Assembly (NCBI RefSeq): GCF_016518545.1
Contig: NZ_JACVTO010000003.1
Location: 124,001-188,000 of the forward strand
DNA from: Pseudomonas sp. S30
GTDB lineage: Bacteria > Pseudomonadota > Gammaproteobacteria > Pseudomonadales > Pseudomonadaceae
Direction: 5' to 3'
DNA length: 64,000 bases
The position numbers and the translations under genes are program-made. The first letter of the stretch is position 1. Each line of letters starts with the position of its first letter. The notes under the pieces are model-generated. The model worked only from the letters and a program-made list of their open reading frames with translations. It was not told where the DNA came from and made no database searches. Positions 39,680 to 51,463 of the stretch are shown here, piece by piece.

Positions 39680-41580
39680 ACCAGGACCTCGGCCAGATTG
39701 CCCTTGGTCTCCAGCCATTGCTTGCGATCGCCGGCGCGTTTCTTGGCCAGCAGCATGTCCATGATCTCGGTGGTGCCGCTCAGGTCGTCGAGGGTCAGTT
39801 GCAGCAGGCGCCGGGTGTTGGGGTCCATGGTGGTCTCGCGCAACTGAGGCGGGTTCATCTCGCCCAGGCCCTTGAAGCGGGTGACCTGCGGTTTGCCACG
39901 TTTCTTCTCGGCGACCAGCCGATCGAGAATGCCATCGCGCTCGGACTCGTCCAGGGCGTAGAAGATCTCCTTGCCCAGGTCGATACGGTACAGCGGCGGC
40001 TTGGCCACGTAGACGTGCCCGGCTTCGACCAGCGGGCGGAAATGCTGGACGAACAGCGCACACAGCAAGGTGGCGATGTGCAGACCGTCGGAGTCGGCGT
40101 CGGCGAGGATGCAGATCTTGCCGTAGCGCAGTTGCGTGAGGTCGGTGGCACCTGGGTCGACGCCGATGGCCACGGCGATGTTGTGCACCTCCTGGCTGGC
40201 CAGCACCTCACCGCCATCGACTTCCCAGGTGTTGAGGATCTTGCCGCGCAGCGGCAGGATGGCCTGGTACTCCTTGTCTCGCGCCTGCTTGGCCGAGCCA
40301 CCGGCCGAGTCGCCCTCGACCAGGAACAGTTCGGCACGCATCGGATCCTGGCCCGCGCAGTCGGCCAGCTTGCCGGGCAGCGCCGGGCCCTGGGTGACGC
40401 GCTTGCGTTCGACCTTCTTGCTGGCCTTAAGCCGCCGCCCGGCATTGCTGATGGCCAGCTCCGCCAGCTGCATGCCAAGCTCCGGGTGGGCGTTGAGCCA
40501 GAGGCTGAACGCGTCCTTCACCACCCCGGAGACGAACGCGGCGGCTTCGCGCGAAGACAGGCGTTCCTTGGTCTGGCCCGAGAACTGTGGTTCCTGCATC
40601 TTCATCGACAGCACGAAGGTGATGCGCTCCCAGACGTCCTCGGGCGCCAGCTTGACGCCGCGTGGCAGCAGGTTGCGGAATTCGCAGAACTCGCGCATGG
40701 CGTCCAGCAGGCCCTGGCGCAGGCCGTTGACGTGGGTACCGCCCTGGGCGGTCGGAATCAGGTTGACGTAGCTTTCCTGAACGCTGTCGCCCCCTTCGGG
40801 CAGCCACAGCAGCGCCCAGTCGACGGCTTCCTTGTTGCCGGCCAGGCTGCCGCAGAACGGCTCGTCGGGCAGGCGCTGGAACTCGCTGACCGAGTCGACC
40901 AGGTAGGAACGCAGGCCGTCCTCGTAGTGCCACTCCACCTTCTCGCCGGTGCCCTTGTCCTCGAAGCTGATCGACAGCCCCGGGCACAGTACGGCCTTGG
41001 CCTTGAGTACATGCTTGAGGCGGCTGATGGAGAATTTGGCCGAATCGAAATACTTCGGATCGGGCGCGAAATAGACGCTGGTGCCGGTGTTGCGCTTGCC
41101 GACCGTTCCCACCACCTCCAGCTCTGTGGCCTTGAAACCATCGGCGAAGGTCATCTGGTATTCGTTGCCATCACGCTTGACCCGCACCCGCACCTGGGTG
41201 GACAGCGCGTTGACCACCGAGATGCCCACCCCGTGCAGGCCGCCGGAGAACTGGTAGTTCTTGTTGGAGAACTTGCCGCCGGCGTGCAGCTTGGTGAGGA
41301 TCAGCTCGACGCCCGACACCCCTTCCTCGGGGTGAATGTCCACCGGCATGCCGCGTCCATCGTCGCTGACCTCCAGGGAGTGGTCGGCATGCAGCACGAC
41401 CTGGATCGAACGTGCGTGACCGGCCAGGGCCTCGTCGACACTGTTGTCGATGACTTCCTGGGCCAGGTGGTTGGGCCGGCTGGTGTCGGTGTACATGCCC
41501 GGCCGCTTGCGGACCGGGTCGAGGCCGGAGAGGACTTCGATGGCGTCTGCGTTATAGGCGCTAGCGCTGGGGTTGGCCAT
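39676..41580 (-). CDS. parE: DNA topoisomerase IV subunit B
   Basis: ParE is the ATPase subunit (634 residues). It shows the GHKL site (VIDNSVDEALAG, DDGRGMPVDIHPEEG, GGLHGVGISVVNALS) and the TOPRIM segment (LFLVEGDSAGGSAKQARD, ILADADSDGLHI), ending in TRFKGLGEMNPPQL. The ATG is at 41580, 38 bp after yqiA. It forms the conserved cpdA-yqiA-parE order. Confidence 0.97.
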   Translation of the reverse strand: MANPSASAYNADAIEVLSGLDPVRKRPGMYTDTSRPNHLAQEVIDNSVDEALAGHARSIQVVLHADHSLEVSDDGRGMPVDIHPEEGVSGVELILTKLHAGGKFSNKNYQFSGGLHGVGISVVNALSTQVRVRVKRDGNEYQMTFADGFKATELEVVGTVGKRNTGTSVYFAPDPKYFDSAKFSISRLKHVLKAKAVLCPGLSISFEDKGTGEKVEWHYEDGLRSYLVDSVSEFQRLPDEPFCGSLAGNKEAVDWALLWLPEGGDSVQESYVNLIPTAQGGTHVNGLRQGLLDAMREFCEFRNLLPRGVKLAPEDVWERITFVLSMKMQEPQFSGQTKERLSSREAAAFVSGVVKDAFSLWLNAHPELGMQLAELAISNAGRRLKASKKVERKRVTQGPALPGKLADCAGQDPMRAELFLVEGDSAGGSAKQARDKEYQAILPLRGKILNTWEVDGGEVLASQEVHNIAVAIGVDPGATDLTQLRYGKICILADADSDGLHIATLLCALFVQHFRPLVEAGHVYVAKPPLYRIDLGKEIFYALDESERDGILDRLVAEKKRGKPQVTRFKGLGEMNPPQLRETTMDPNTRRLLQLTLDDLSGTTEIMDMLLAKKRAGDRKQWLETKGNLAEVLV

Positions 41581-41618
41581 GGGTTCTCGTCGTCAGTCTG
41601 GTGAATGCAAAAAAGGGG

Positions 41619-42227
41619 TCAGGATACCGGCAGGTCGAGCAGCGGGTACTGCTCGCGAACAATACCGGCGAAGGTCAGCAAGGCCGGCAGACGCTCGGCG
41701 AAGCCCTGGAAACCATGGTCGCCACCGGCCTGGATGCGCAGGGCACAGGCTCGGTAATAGCGCTCGGCATGGCGATAGTCCAGGGTTTCGTCGCCGGTCT
41801 GCAGCCACACCTGATAGCGCGCGGCGTCCTGCGGCGGTGGTACTTCGAGTTCGGCCAGGGCCTGCACGTGATCGAGCGTCAATTCCCAGGTTTCACCGCT
41901 GTAGTGGTTGCGCTGGGTACCCAGGTAGCCGTCGAAGTGCTGGTGCGGGGTGACCGCCGGGTTGATCAGCAGGGCCTTGAGCCCGTGGCGCTCTGCCAGG
42001 TGAGTGGCATAGTAGCCGCCAAGCGAGCTGCCGACCAGCAATGGCCTGCCCAGCTCGGCGATGCTCGCCTCGAGCTGCGCCATCGCCTGGCGCGGATGAT
42101 GGTGCAGCGCCGGGACGCGCAACTGCTCGGCCAGCCCGAGCTGGCCCATCATGGCCTCCAGCTGGCGGGCCTTGGCGGACGATGGCGCACTGTTGAAGCC
42201 ATGGATATAGAGGATCGAACCCGACAT
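41619..42227 (-). CDS. yqiA: YqiA-family alpha/beta-hydrolase esterase
   Basis: The 202-residue hydrolase has the oxyanion/elbow sequence LLVGSSLGGYYATHLAE (nucleophile Ser) and a GDETLDY segment with the acid. GGDHGFQGF supplies the His. The family hydrolyses short acyl esters; its in vivo substrate is unknown. The ATG at 42227 begins the conserved SILYIHGFNS stretch; in-frame codons further up lie in the intergenic region. Confidence 0.88.
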   Translation of the reverse strand: MSGSILYIHGFNSAPSSAKARQLEAMMGQLGLAEQLRVPALHHHPRQAMAQLEASIAELGRPLLVGSSLGGYYATHLAERHGLKALLINPAVTPHQHFDGYLGTQRNHYSGETWELTLDHVQALAELEVPPPQDAARYQVWLQTGDETLDYRHAERYYRACALRIQAGGDHGFQGFAERLPALLTFAGIVREQYPLLDLPVS

Positions 42228-42360
42228 GCTGCCCCCGGCATCTGTGGCGTGTCGCCCGTCATAATGGGCGCAGGTCGCGCAGTTTAGCCTGTTCGCCGGG
42301 GTTTGAGGAAAGGACAGGCTTTTACCAACACGATCTTCGGACAAGCCGTAGCCGGTGGCA

Positions 42361-42385
42361 ACCCTCGCAGCTAAGCCGCGAGGGT
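42361..42385 (-). terminator. Hairpin after cpdA
   Basis: ACCCTCGC and GCGAGGGT form a perfect 8-bp stem with a 9-nt loop, 17 bp beyond the cpdA stop. The following T-run is weak. It may attenuate read-through from cpdA into yqiA. Confidence 0.5.
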
Positions 42386-42401
42386 CAAACCTGCCCGCAA
42401 A

Positions 42402-43211
42402 TCAATAACCGGGGCTGGAGAAGTCCAGCTTCACCTGGAAATCCTGCGCCCGCTCGACGCCGGTTTCCACCCGCCCGTCCTCGTGCAATCGCAACCAGCG
42501 ATAGCCAGGTTGCTCTTCACTGACCTGGAAATCCTCGCTGCCTGGCGCGAACTGGATGCAGGTAGAAGGGGTGGCCAGCAGTCGCAGGCCTTCGCGCACT
42601 TCGTCCCACTCCTGATGCACATGCCCCCACAGCACGGCCTTGACCTGGCGATGGCGAGCCACCCGCGCCAGCAGCTCGTCGGCGTTGCGCAAGCCGATCG
42701 GCGCCATCCAGGCGCAGCCGATATCCACCGGCTGGTGATGGCAGCAGACCAGGCAGTGACGCCCGTCGGCACTGGCCAGCGCATCGTCCAGAAGCGCCAG
42801 TTGCGCTGGCGCCAGGCAGCCGTGGGTGGCGCCGGGCACCGCCGAGTCGAGCATGACGATGCGCCACGCGCCCAGGTCGGTGACCGCCTGCATCAGCGCA
42901 CTGCCCTGGGCCACCTGGCCCATGACCCTGGTGTCGTCGTGGTTGCCTGGCAGCCAGCGGGTAGCTTGCGAGAGCCCGTCAGTCAGTGCGCAAAAGGCCT
43001 GGTAGGACGCCGCGCTGGCATCCTGGGACAGATCGCCGGTACACAGCAGCAGGTCGATGCGCGGCTGCTGGCGACGCACCTGGGCGATGACATGACGCAG
43101 GCTGTCACGGGTGTTGAGCCCGAGCATGGAGCCGGCCGGATCGGCGAACAGATGAGGGTCGGTCAACTGCACCAGGTGCAGCGGTGCGCGAGGCGTGGGT
43201 GAGTGCGACAA
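42402..43211 (-). CDS. cpdA: 3',5'-cyclic-AMP phosphodiesterase
   Basis: The class III metallophosphoesterase has 269 residues with all metal-site blocks: QLTDPHLF, CTGDLSQD, LPGNHDD, CCHHQPVDIG and LWGHVHQ. It lowers cAMP and so affects Vfr/CRP signalling. The start is a TTG at 43211 with AGGAG 7 nt upstream, just before the conserved LHLVQLTDPH. The order nudF-yqiB-cpdA-yqiA-parE is the enterobacterial order. Confidence 0.92.
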   Translation of the reverse strand: MSHSPTPRAPLHLVQLTDPHLFADPAGSMLGLNTRDSLRHVIAQVRRQQPRIDLLLCTGDLSQDASAASYQAFCALTDGLSQATRWLPGNHDDTRVMGQVAQGSALMQAVTDLGAWRIVMLDSAVPGATHGCLAPAQLALLDDALASADGRHCLVCCHHQPVDIGCAWMAPIGLRNADELLARVARHRQVKAVLWGHVHQEWDEVREGLRLLATPSTCIQFAPGSEDFQVSEEQPGYRWLRLHEDGRVETGVERAQDFQVKLDFSSPGY

Positions 43212-43316
43212 CGGCCGTCTCCTGGGCTCTGCCTGAAAAACCTTGTGTGGAATCGACAGGATTATGGACGCTGCGCGGCACGGCGCAAACACAGCAAAGC
43301 CCGAGCGCGTCACATT

Positions 43317-43763
43317 TCAGCGCACGGTTTCGTACTCGTGACCGCAGGCCAGGCAGTGGCTCAGCCACTCGCCAAGGAACAGGTTGAGCTGGGCCTTTTC
43401 GTCAGGCTGGTGCATGTCGGCATTGGGATACGGGTAGATGCTGCGCAGGCGGCGGGCGTGCTCGGCGCTGATCACTTCGGCCATGCGCGCGTCGTGATAC
43501 ACCTGCACTTCGAGCTGCGGCACCGGCAGCCACGGCAAACTGTGCTCCTGACGCACGCGCAGGGTGGTGGTGTAGGGGCAGGCCAGCACCACTTCCAGCA
43601 CCAGCACGCCGATCATCTGGTCGCCCTGGGTCATGCCGATGCGACGTGAACTCTGGGTGTCACGCATGTCCGGCAGCAGGCGCATCAGGCGGGCATAGTT
43701 GGCCTCGCAGGCGGCCTGGAGCCCGGCCAGATCGACCCGATAGCGTTCACGCAACAGGTTCAC
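43317..43763 (-). CDS. yqiB: DUF1249 (YqiB-like) protein
   Basis: The 148-residue cytosolic protein belongs to the YqiB family by sequence (YARLMRLLPDMR, QVYHDARMAEVIS, YPNADMHQPDEKAQLNLFLGEWL) and by its invariant place between nudF and cpdA. No enzymatic role is known. The GTG at 43763 overlaps the nudF stop as GTGA with GGGGG 8 nt upstream; another GTG at 43769 is less well placed. Confidence 0.85.
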   Translation of the reverse strand: MNLLRERYRVDLAGLQAACEANYARLMRLLPDMRDTQSSRRIGMTQGDQMIGVLVLEVVLACPYTTTLRVRQEHSLPWLPVPQLEVQVYHDARMAEVISAEHARRLRSIYPYPNADMHQPDEKAQLNLFLGEWLSHCLACGHEYETVR

Positions 43764-44377
43764 TTCCACATCCCCCGGACTTCGTCACGGTTCAGCGCCA
43801 GCCACTGCAACGCGATGATGCTCGCCGCATTGGCGATGCGCCCGTCACGCACGGCCTGCAAGGCATCGTCGAAGGGCCAGACGCGCACGCGAATGTCCTC
43901 GCCCTCGGTCTCCAGGCCATGCACGCCACCGGCGCCCTCGCTGCTGCAATGGCCCAGGAACAGGTGGACGTATTCGTCGCTGCCGCCCGGCGAGGGGAAA
44001 TAGCGCGTCATCGGCCACAGCGCCGAGAACGTCAGCCCCGCTTCCTCGTCGGCTTCGCGGTGGGCCACTTCCTCGGGCTGCTCGTCCTTGTCGATCAGGC
44101 CGGCCACCAGTTCGGTCAGCCAGGGGTTGTCGGTCTTGCCCAGGGCGCCGACGCGGAACTGCTCGATCAGCACCACTTCGTCCCGACGTGGATCGTAGGG
44201 CAGCACGCACACCGCATCGTGGCGCACGAACAGCTCGCGGCTGATTTCGCGGCCCATGCCGCCTTCGAACAGCTCGTGGCGCAGGCGCACCTTGTCGAGC
44301 TTGTAGAAGCCCTGGAAGCAATTGACGCGCTCGACGATCTCGACCGCACGGGGCACCGAATTCAAGGTGTCTGACAT
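43760..44377 (-). CDS. nudF: ADP-ribose pyrophosphatase (Nudix hydrolase)
   Basis: NudF hydrolyses ADP-ribose to AMP and ribose 5-phosphate. The 205-residue protein has the Nudix box GLIDKDEQPEEVAHREADEEAGL and the ADP-ribose family pattern upstream (VVLIEQFRVGA). The ATG at 44377 has GAGGAA 5 nt upstream. It is divergent from the RsiV-like lipoprotein gene, with a 172-bp gap. Confidence 0.93.
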   Translation of the reverse strand: MSDTLNSVPRAVEIVERVNCFQGFYKLDKVRLRHELFEGGMGREISRELFVRHDAVCVLPYDPRRDEVVLIEQFRVGALGKTDNPWLTELVAGLIDKDEQPEEVAHREADEEAGLTFSALWPMTRYFPSPGGSDEYVHLFLGHCSSEGAGGVHGLETEGEDIRVRVWPFDDALQAVRDGRIANAASIIALQWLALNRDEVRGMWK

Positions 44378-44549
44378 GAAATTCCTCGCTACATCGACTA
44401 CTGCGTCGCGCCATCCTACTCTGCGTGTCGTCACCTTTCACCCCCTTCCGGCGACCGGGACAGGTCGGGCCGACTCTGTTAGCTTAGTGGCGAACCGAAG
44501 GCCGTGCCGACGGTCCAAGACCGATCAATCCCGTTGTGCAAGGACTCCA

Positions 44550-45296
44550 ATGACGCTCGTCAAACTGACCGCCGTCGCCCTGCTGGCGATGACCCTCGGC
44601 GCCTGCCAGAGCCTGTTCGCGCCCAATTACCGCGCGCCGGTCGAGGTCAAGCGTGAAGCCTGGGAACACGTCAAGCCAGGTTGCAGCGAACGCGACTGCC
44701 CTCTGGTGAATATCGACACCGTGCACTTCCCGACGTTGCCCAAGCTCGATGCGCTGGTCGAACGGCGTCTGCTGCAACTGACCGAGGACAACCAGCGCGT
44801 CGCCACCCCGAGCACCCTGCAGCAGTACGAACAGCAATACCTGGCCAGCGCCCCGGCGCGCAACAGCAGCTACCTGCAGGCCAAGGTACGCGAGCAGCAT
44901 GACGGGCTGGTGATCGTCGAGCTGTCCAGCTACCTGGACAGCGGCGGCGCCCACGGCATGCCGGGGCGCGCGTTCATCAACTACTCGCGCAAGCTGGACA
45001 AGGTCCTGACCCTGCAGGACATGCTCCTGCCCGGCCAGGAAGAGACGTTCTGGAAGACCGTCGAGGAGTCGCACCGCGCCTGGCAGATCAGCACCGGGGT
45101 GGACAAGGACGCCGAGTTCGTCAAGACCTGGCCGTTCAGGAAGTCGCCGCACATCGCCCTGACCTATGGCGCGGTGGTGGTGAAATACGAAGTTTCCAGC
45201 ATTGCGCCTTACTCCATGGGCCACGTCGAACTGAAAATCCCCTACCCGCGCCTGAACGGCGTGATCCGACCGGAGCTGTTCCCCGGTCGCGGCTGA
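44550..45296 (+). CDS. RsiV-like lipoprotein (DUF3298/DUF4163 type)
   Basis: The 248-residue lipoprotein has its lipid Cys at residue 19 (MTLGAC). The mature part contains a DUF3298-type domain: SYLDSGGAHGMPGRAFINY, LTLQDMLLPGQEE, FWKTVEESHRAW and a closing IPYPRLNGVIRPEL. This resembles the extracytoplasmic domain of RsiV anti-sigma factors, but no sigma-factor gene is nearby, so it is a stand-alone lipoprotein. AAGGA lies 5 nt before the ATG. It is inserted between the nudF block and thiC/tolC. Confidence 0.75.
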   Translation: MTLVKLTAVALLAMTLGACQSLFAPNYRAPVEVKREAWEHVKPGCSERDCPLVNIDTVHFPTLPKLDALVERRLLQLTEDNQRVATPSTLQQYEQQYLASAPARNSSYLQAKVREQHDGLVIVELSSYLDSGGAHGMPGRAFINYSRKLDKVLTLQDMLLPGQEETFWKTVEESHRAWQISTGVDKDAEFVKTWPFRKSPHIALTYGAVVVKYEVSSIAPYSMGHVELKIPYPRLNGVIRPELFPGRG

Positions 45297-45310
45297 GCCA
45301 TCCACCCGAA

Positions 45311-45330
45311 GGAGCGGGCGCACCCGCTCC
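45311..45330. terminator. Terminator hairpin between convergent lipoprotein gene and thiC
   Basis: GGAGCGGG-cgca-CCCGCTCC is a perfect 8-bp stem placed midway between the two stop codons. It can serve both directions. Confidence 0.65.
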
Positions 45331-45338
45331 TGTCGCCG

Positions 45339-47648
<2,310 letters not shown>

Positions 47649-49085
47649 ATGCTGCGCAAACTTTCGCTGGCCCTCGCCGTGTCCTGTGCATCCCACGGCG
47701 CGGCCTGGGCGGCGGATGTGCCCACGACGGTGAAGACCGACCTGGTGAGCGTCTACCAGGAAGCGGTGAGCAACAACGCCGATCTGGCCGCCGCGCGTGC
47801 CGACTACGGCGCGCGTCGCGAAGTGGTGCCGCAGGCACGGGCTGGCCTGCTGCCGAATCTTTCGGCCGGGGCCGAGACGATGAACACCCGCACCAAGCTC
47901 GACGAGCCGTCGATGACCTCCAACCGCAGTGGCACCGCCTGGAGTGCCAGCCTGTCGCAACCGATCTTCCGCGCCGACCGCTGGTTCCAGTTGCAGGCGG
48001 CCGAAGCTGTCAACGAACAAGCCGCCCTGGAGCTGTCGGCCACCGAGCAGAACCTGATCCTGCAAAGTGCCGAGAGTTACTTCGCGGTGCTGCGCGCCCA
48101 GGACAACCTGGCCTCGACCAAGGCCGAAGAGGCGGCGTTCAAGCGCCAGTTGGACCAGTCCAACGAGCGCTTCGATGTCGGCCTGTCGGACAAGACCGAC
48201 GTGCTGCAATCCCAGGCCGGCTACGACACCGCCCGCGCAAATCGCATCCTGGCCGAGCGCCAGGTGCAGGACGCCTTCCAGGCGCTGGTGACCCTGACCA
48301 ACCGCGAGTACGGCTCGCTGCAGGGCGTCGTCCATACATTGCCGGTTCAGGTGCCCATCCCCAACGACGCCAAGGCCTGGGTGGAGACCGCCGCGCGGCA
48401 GAATCTCAACCTGCTGGCCACCAACTACGCCGTCGATGCCGCCGAGCAGACCCTGCGCCAGCGCAAGGCAGGCCACGCGCCCACCCTCGACGCCGTGGCC
48501 CGCTACCAGAAGGGCGACAACGACAATCTCGGCTTCAGCAACCCCTCGCCACTGCCTGGGGTGCGCTATGCCGGCGACGTCGAGCAGACCACCGTCGGCC
48601 TGCAGCTGAACATCCCGCTGTACAGCGGCGGCCTGACCAGTTCGCAGGTGCGCGAGGCGTATGCCCGGTTGAACCAGAGCGAGCAGCAGCGCGAGAGCCT
48701 GCGCCGCCAGGTGGTGGAAAACACCCGCAACCTGCACCGAGCGGTCAATACCGACGTGGAGCAGGTGCAGGCGCGCAAGCAGTCGATCGTGTCCAACCAG
48801 AGCGCCCTGCAAGCCACCGAGATCGGCTACCAGGTCGGCACGCGCAACATCGTCGACGTGCTCGATGCCCAGCGCCAGCTGTACGCCTCGGTCCGCGACT
48901 ACAACAACAGTCGCTACGACTACATCCTCGACAACCTGCGTTTGAAGCAGGCCGCCGGCAACCTCAGCCCGCAGGATCTACAGGACCTGGGGCGCTACCT
49001 CAAGGCCGACTACAACCCGGACAAGGATTTCCTGCCACCGGACCTGGCGGCGGCGGCGGCGAAGAACTTCGAGCGCAAGCGTTGA
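47649..49085 (+). CDS. tolC: TolC family outer-membrane efflux channel
   Basis: TolC is the trimeric outer-membrane exit duct for type I secretion and RND/MFS efflux. The precursor has 478 residues. It has a signal peptide (about 1-22, ending AAWA), then two repeated coiled-coil/beta-barrel halves (DLVSVYQEAVSNNADLAAARADYGARR, SQPIFRADRW, and the second-half LNIPLYSGGLTSSQVREA). Genes of this position in pseudomonads are the E. coli TolC type. The ATG has AAGGA 8 nt upstream. Confidence 0.94.
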   Translation: MLRKLSLALAVSCASHGAAWAADVPTTVKTDLVSVYQEAVSNNADLAAARADYGARREVVPQARAGLLPNLSAGAETMNTRTKLDEPSMTSNRSGTAWSASLSQPIFRADRWFQLQAAEAVNEQAALELSATEQNLILQSAESYFAVLRAQDNLASTKAEEAAFKRQLDQSNERFDVGLSDKTDVLQSQAGYDTARANRILAERQVQDAFQALVTLTNREYGSLQGVVHTLPVQVPIPNDAKAWVETAARQNLNLLATNYAVDAAEQTLRQRKAGHAPTLDAVARYQKGDNDNLGFSNPSPLPGVRYAGDVEQTTVGLQLNIPLYSGGLTSSQVREAYARLNQSEQQRESLRRQVVENTRNLHRAVNTDVEQVQARKQSIVSNQSALQATEIGYQVGTRNIVDVLDAQRQLYASVRDYNNSRYDYILDNLRLKQAAGNLSPQDLQDLGRYLKADYNPDKDFLPPDLAAAAAKNFERKR

Positions 49086-49154
49086 AGTTGGTGAGGGTGT
49101 CTTTGCAAGTGCGTCGCCGCGCCGCAAGGGGCGGGTGATCGGCCAGGCGCTGGC

Positions 49155-50441
49155 TCAGCCCCGAACGGGCAGGCCCATCAGCCTGGCCAGCGCCTCCAGC
49201 AAGCGCCCCAGGGCGCCCTGGTTGGCCTGCATCACCGCCCTGCCCGCCTCGCCCATGCGCCTGCCGTCCTGCGGCAACTCCACCAGTCGGCGCACCGCGC
49301 CCGCCAGCCCCTCGGCGTCGTCCACCTGCTGCAAGGCTCCGGCCTCGCGCAGCAGGGCGCTGATCTCGAGGAAATTGAACACGTGCGGCCCCATGATCAG
49401 CGGCAGGCCCAGTGCAGCCGGCTCCAGCGGATTGTGCCCGCCGGTGGGCACCAGGCTGCCGCCGATGAAGGCGATATCGGCCAGGGCATAGAGGAACAGC
49501 AATTCGCCCATGGTGTCGCCGAGCAGCACCTGGGTAGCGCCCTGCACCGCCGCGCCGGTGGAGCGACGGACCGTGGCGAAGCGCTCGCAGCACAGTGTGT
49601 GCACGGCCTCGAAGCGCTCGGGATGACGTGGCACCAGGATCAGCAAGGCATCGCCATGCACCTGCAACAGACGCTGGTGGGCCTCCAGGATCAAGCCGTC
49701 CTCGCCCTCATGGGTGCTGGCGGCGATCCACACCGGCCGCCCGCAGGCGCCCCATTGCTGGCGCAACTGCCGGGCATGGGGCAGCAGCGCAGAGTCGATC
49801 TTGAGGTCGAACTTGATCGAGCCGGTCACCTGCACGCACGTCGGTCGCGCGCCCAGGCTGCGGAAACGCTCGGCTTCGGTCTCGGTCTGTACGGCGATCA
49901 GGCTCATCGCCTCCAGCATCGGTCGGGTGAGCCTGGCGAAGCGTGCATAGCCGCGCGCCGAGCGCGCCGACAGCCGGGCATTGGCCAGGGCCACGGGAAT
50001 GCCGCGGCGGGCGCACTGATGGATATGGTTGGGCCACAGCTCGGTTTCCATGATGATGCCAAGGCGCGGGCGCACATGGTCGAGGAAGCGCCCGGCCGCC
50101 CAGGGCAGGTCATACGGCAGGTAGCAGTGCTGCACCCGGGGCTCGTCGGCGAACAGGGCGCGGATGCGCTCCGAACCGGTCGGGGTCATGCAGGTCAGGG
50201 TGATCGGCAGGTCCGGATAGGCCTGCAGCAAGGCCCTGACCAGCGGCGCAGCGGCGATGCTTTCACCCACCGACACCGCGTGCACCCACAGCCCACCCTG
50301 GCGCATGGGCGGCAGCCCAAAGGCCAGGCGCTCGGCGATGCGCTGGCGATAGGCCGGGGCCTTGCGCCCGCGCAGGAACAGGCGCAGCGCGATCAGCGGC
50401 AGGCCCAGGTGAAACAGCAGGGTATAGAGTGTTCTGTTCAT
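49155..50441 (-). CDS. waaA: 3-deoxy-D-manno-octulosonic acid (Kdo) transferase
   Basis: WaaA (KdtA) adds Kdo residues to lipid IVA. The 428-residue protein has the N-terminal membrane anchor (LYTLLFHLGLPLIALRLF), the glycosyltransferase-N block (GGLWVHAVSVGESIAAAPLV with its catalytic Glu), METELWPN, and the C-terminal FIGGSLVPTGGHNPLEPAALG. The ATG is at 50441. It converges on tolC and is one of several LPS genes at this end of the window. Confidence 0.96.
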   Translation of the reverse strand: MNRTLYTLLFHLGLPLIALRLFLRGRKAPAYRQRIAERLAFGLPPMRQGGLWVHAVSVGESIAAAPLVRALLQAYPDLPITLTCMTPTGSERIRALFADEPRVQHCYLPYDLPWAAGRFLDHVRPRLGIIMETELWPNHIHQCARRGIPVALANARLSARSARGYARFARLTRPMLEAMSLIAVQTETEAERFRSLGARPTCVQVTGSIKFDLKIDSALLPHARQLRQQWGACGRPVWIAASTHEGEDGLILEAHQRLLQVHGDALLILVPRHPERFEAVHTLCCERFATVRRSTGAAVQGATQVLLGDTMGELLFLYALADIAFIGGSLVPTGGHNPLEPAALGLPLIMGPHVFNFLEISALLREAGALQQVDDAEGLAGAVRRLVELPQDGRRMGEAGRAVMQANQGALGRLLEALARLMGLPVRG

Positions 50442-50485
50442 GGCGGCGCAGTTTACCCGGATCCTGGGCAAAACACCTGGCGAGC

Positions 50486-51376
50486 CTAACCGATCGCCCG
50501 CAAGTGCACGGCGAAGCGCTCGGCCAGCCACTGCCCGGCCGGGCCCAGCGGTTCGTCCCGCCGCCAGGCCAGTTCCGCCACCAGCGCGGGCGGACGCCAT
50601 TCGCTGTCGAGCTCCACCATCATCGACTGGTAGGCGGGGTACTGCACCACGTGCCGCGGCAGCCAGGCCCAGCCCAGCCCGCGCATCAGCAGCTCGGCCA
50701 TGGCGTAGAAGCTGTCGGCCCGCCACAGTTGCGGACTCACCGCCTGGCCACCGGGATAGTCGCTGTCTCCGGGGGAAATCAGCAACTGGCGGTGGCGGGC
50801 CAGTTGACGCAATGACACGCGTCCCTGCCGGGCCAGGGGATGGTCGACCGCGCACACGGTGACCATCTCGACACTGCCCAATGTACGGCGCTCCAGCGAC
50901 GCCGGAATGCTTTCATGGTGGAAGAACAGCCCGAGGTCGGCGCGCCTGTGCACCAGTTTGCGCGCGACGTCGCCCTGGGCACCGCTGGCGGCCTGGACCT
51001 GCAGGTAGGGAAAGCGATTGGCCAGATCCTCCATGCTGTCGAGCACCGGCTGGTAGGGCATGGCTTCGTCCTGGGCGACCCGCAGCAACGCCTCCTGGCC
51101 ACGCATCAGCGCCAGCGCGCGGCTGTCGAATCGCTCGCACTCACGCAACAGCTCCCTGGCATCTTCCAGTAACACTTCCCCAGCCTCGGTGAGCGTCGGA
51201 GGGCGACCGCTGCGGCGCTCGAACAAGGGCAGCCCCAGGTCCGCCTCCAGCAGCGCGATCGAGGTGCTGATCGCCGACTGCGCCTTGCGCTGCGCGCGGG
51301 CTACGGCGGAAAACGAGCGCAGTTCGGCGACCCGGACGAACGTCCTCAGCTGCTCGAGGTTCCACTGATCGCGCAT
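50486..51376 (-). CDS. LysR-family transcriptional regulator
   Basis: The 296-residue regulator has an N-terminal winged helix-turn-helix (FVRVAELRSFSAVARAQRKAQSAISTSIALLE) and a LysR substrate-binding domain. The start is the ATG at 51376, with GGAG 8 nt upstream; a TTG at 51403 is less likely. It is divergent from the SMR efflux gene and is the natural candidate for its control. The effector is unknown. Confidence 0.9.
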   Translation of the reverse strand: MRDQWNLEQLRTFVRVAELRSFSAVARAQRKAQSAISTSIALLEADLGLPLFERRSGRPPTLTEAGEVLLEDARELLRECERFDSRALALMRGQEALLRVAQDEAMPYQPVLDSMEDLANRFPYLQVQAASGAQGDVARKLVHRRADLGLFFHHESIPASLERRTLGSVEMVTVCAVDHPLARQGRVSLRQLARHRQLLISPGDSDYPGGQAVSPQLWRADSFYAMAELLMRGLGWAWLPRHVVQYPAYQSMMVELDSEWRPPALVAELAWRRDEPLGPAGQWLAERFAVHLRAIG

Positions 51377-51463
51377 CGACCTATCTCCGAAATAGATGGG
51401 CAATGACTTTACCGCATCTGCGCTTTACCTAGAATGTCGAGCCTTCATCCCAGGGAGTCGCAC
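51377..51463. promoter_or_regulatory. Divergent promoter region of the LysR and SMR genes
   Basis: For the SMR gene, TTTACC (51408-51413) and TAGAAT (51430-51435) are 16 bp apart. ATCT-N7-AGAT at 51383 to 51397 contains the T-N11-A spacing of LysR sites and overlaps the LysR gene's own ribosome site, which would fit autorepression. Both are pattern matches only. Confidence 0.35.
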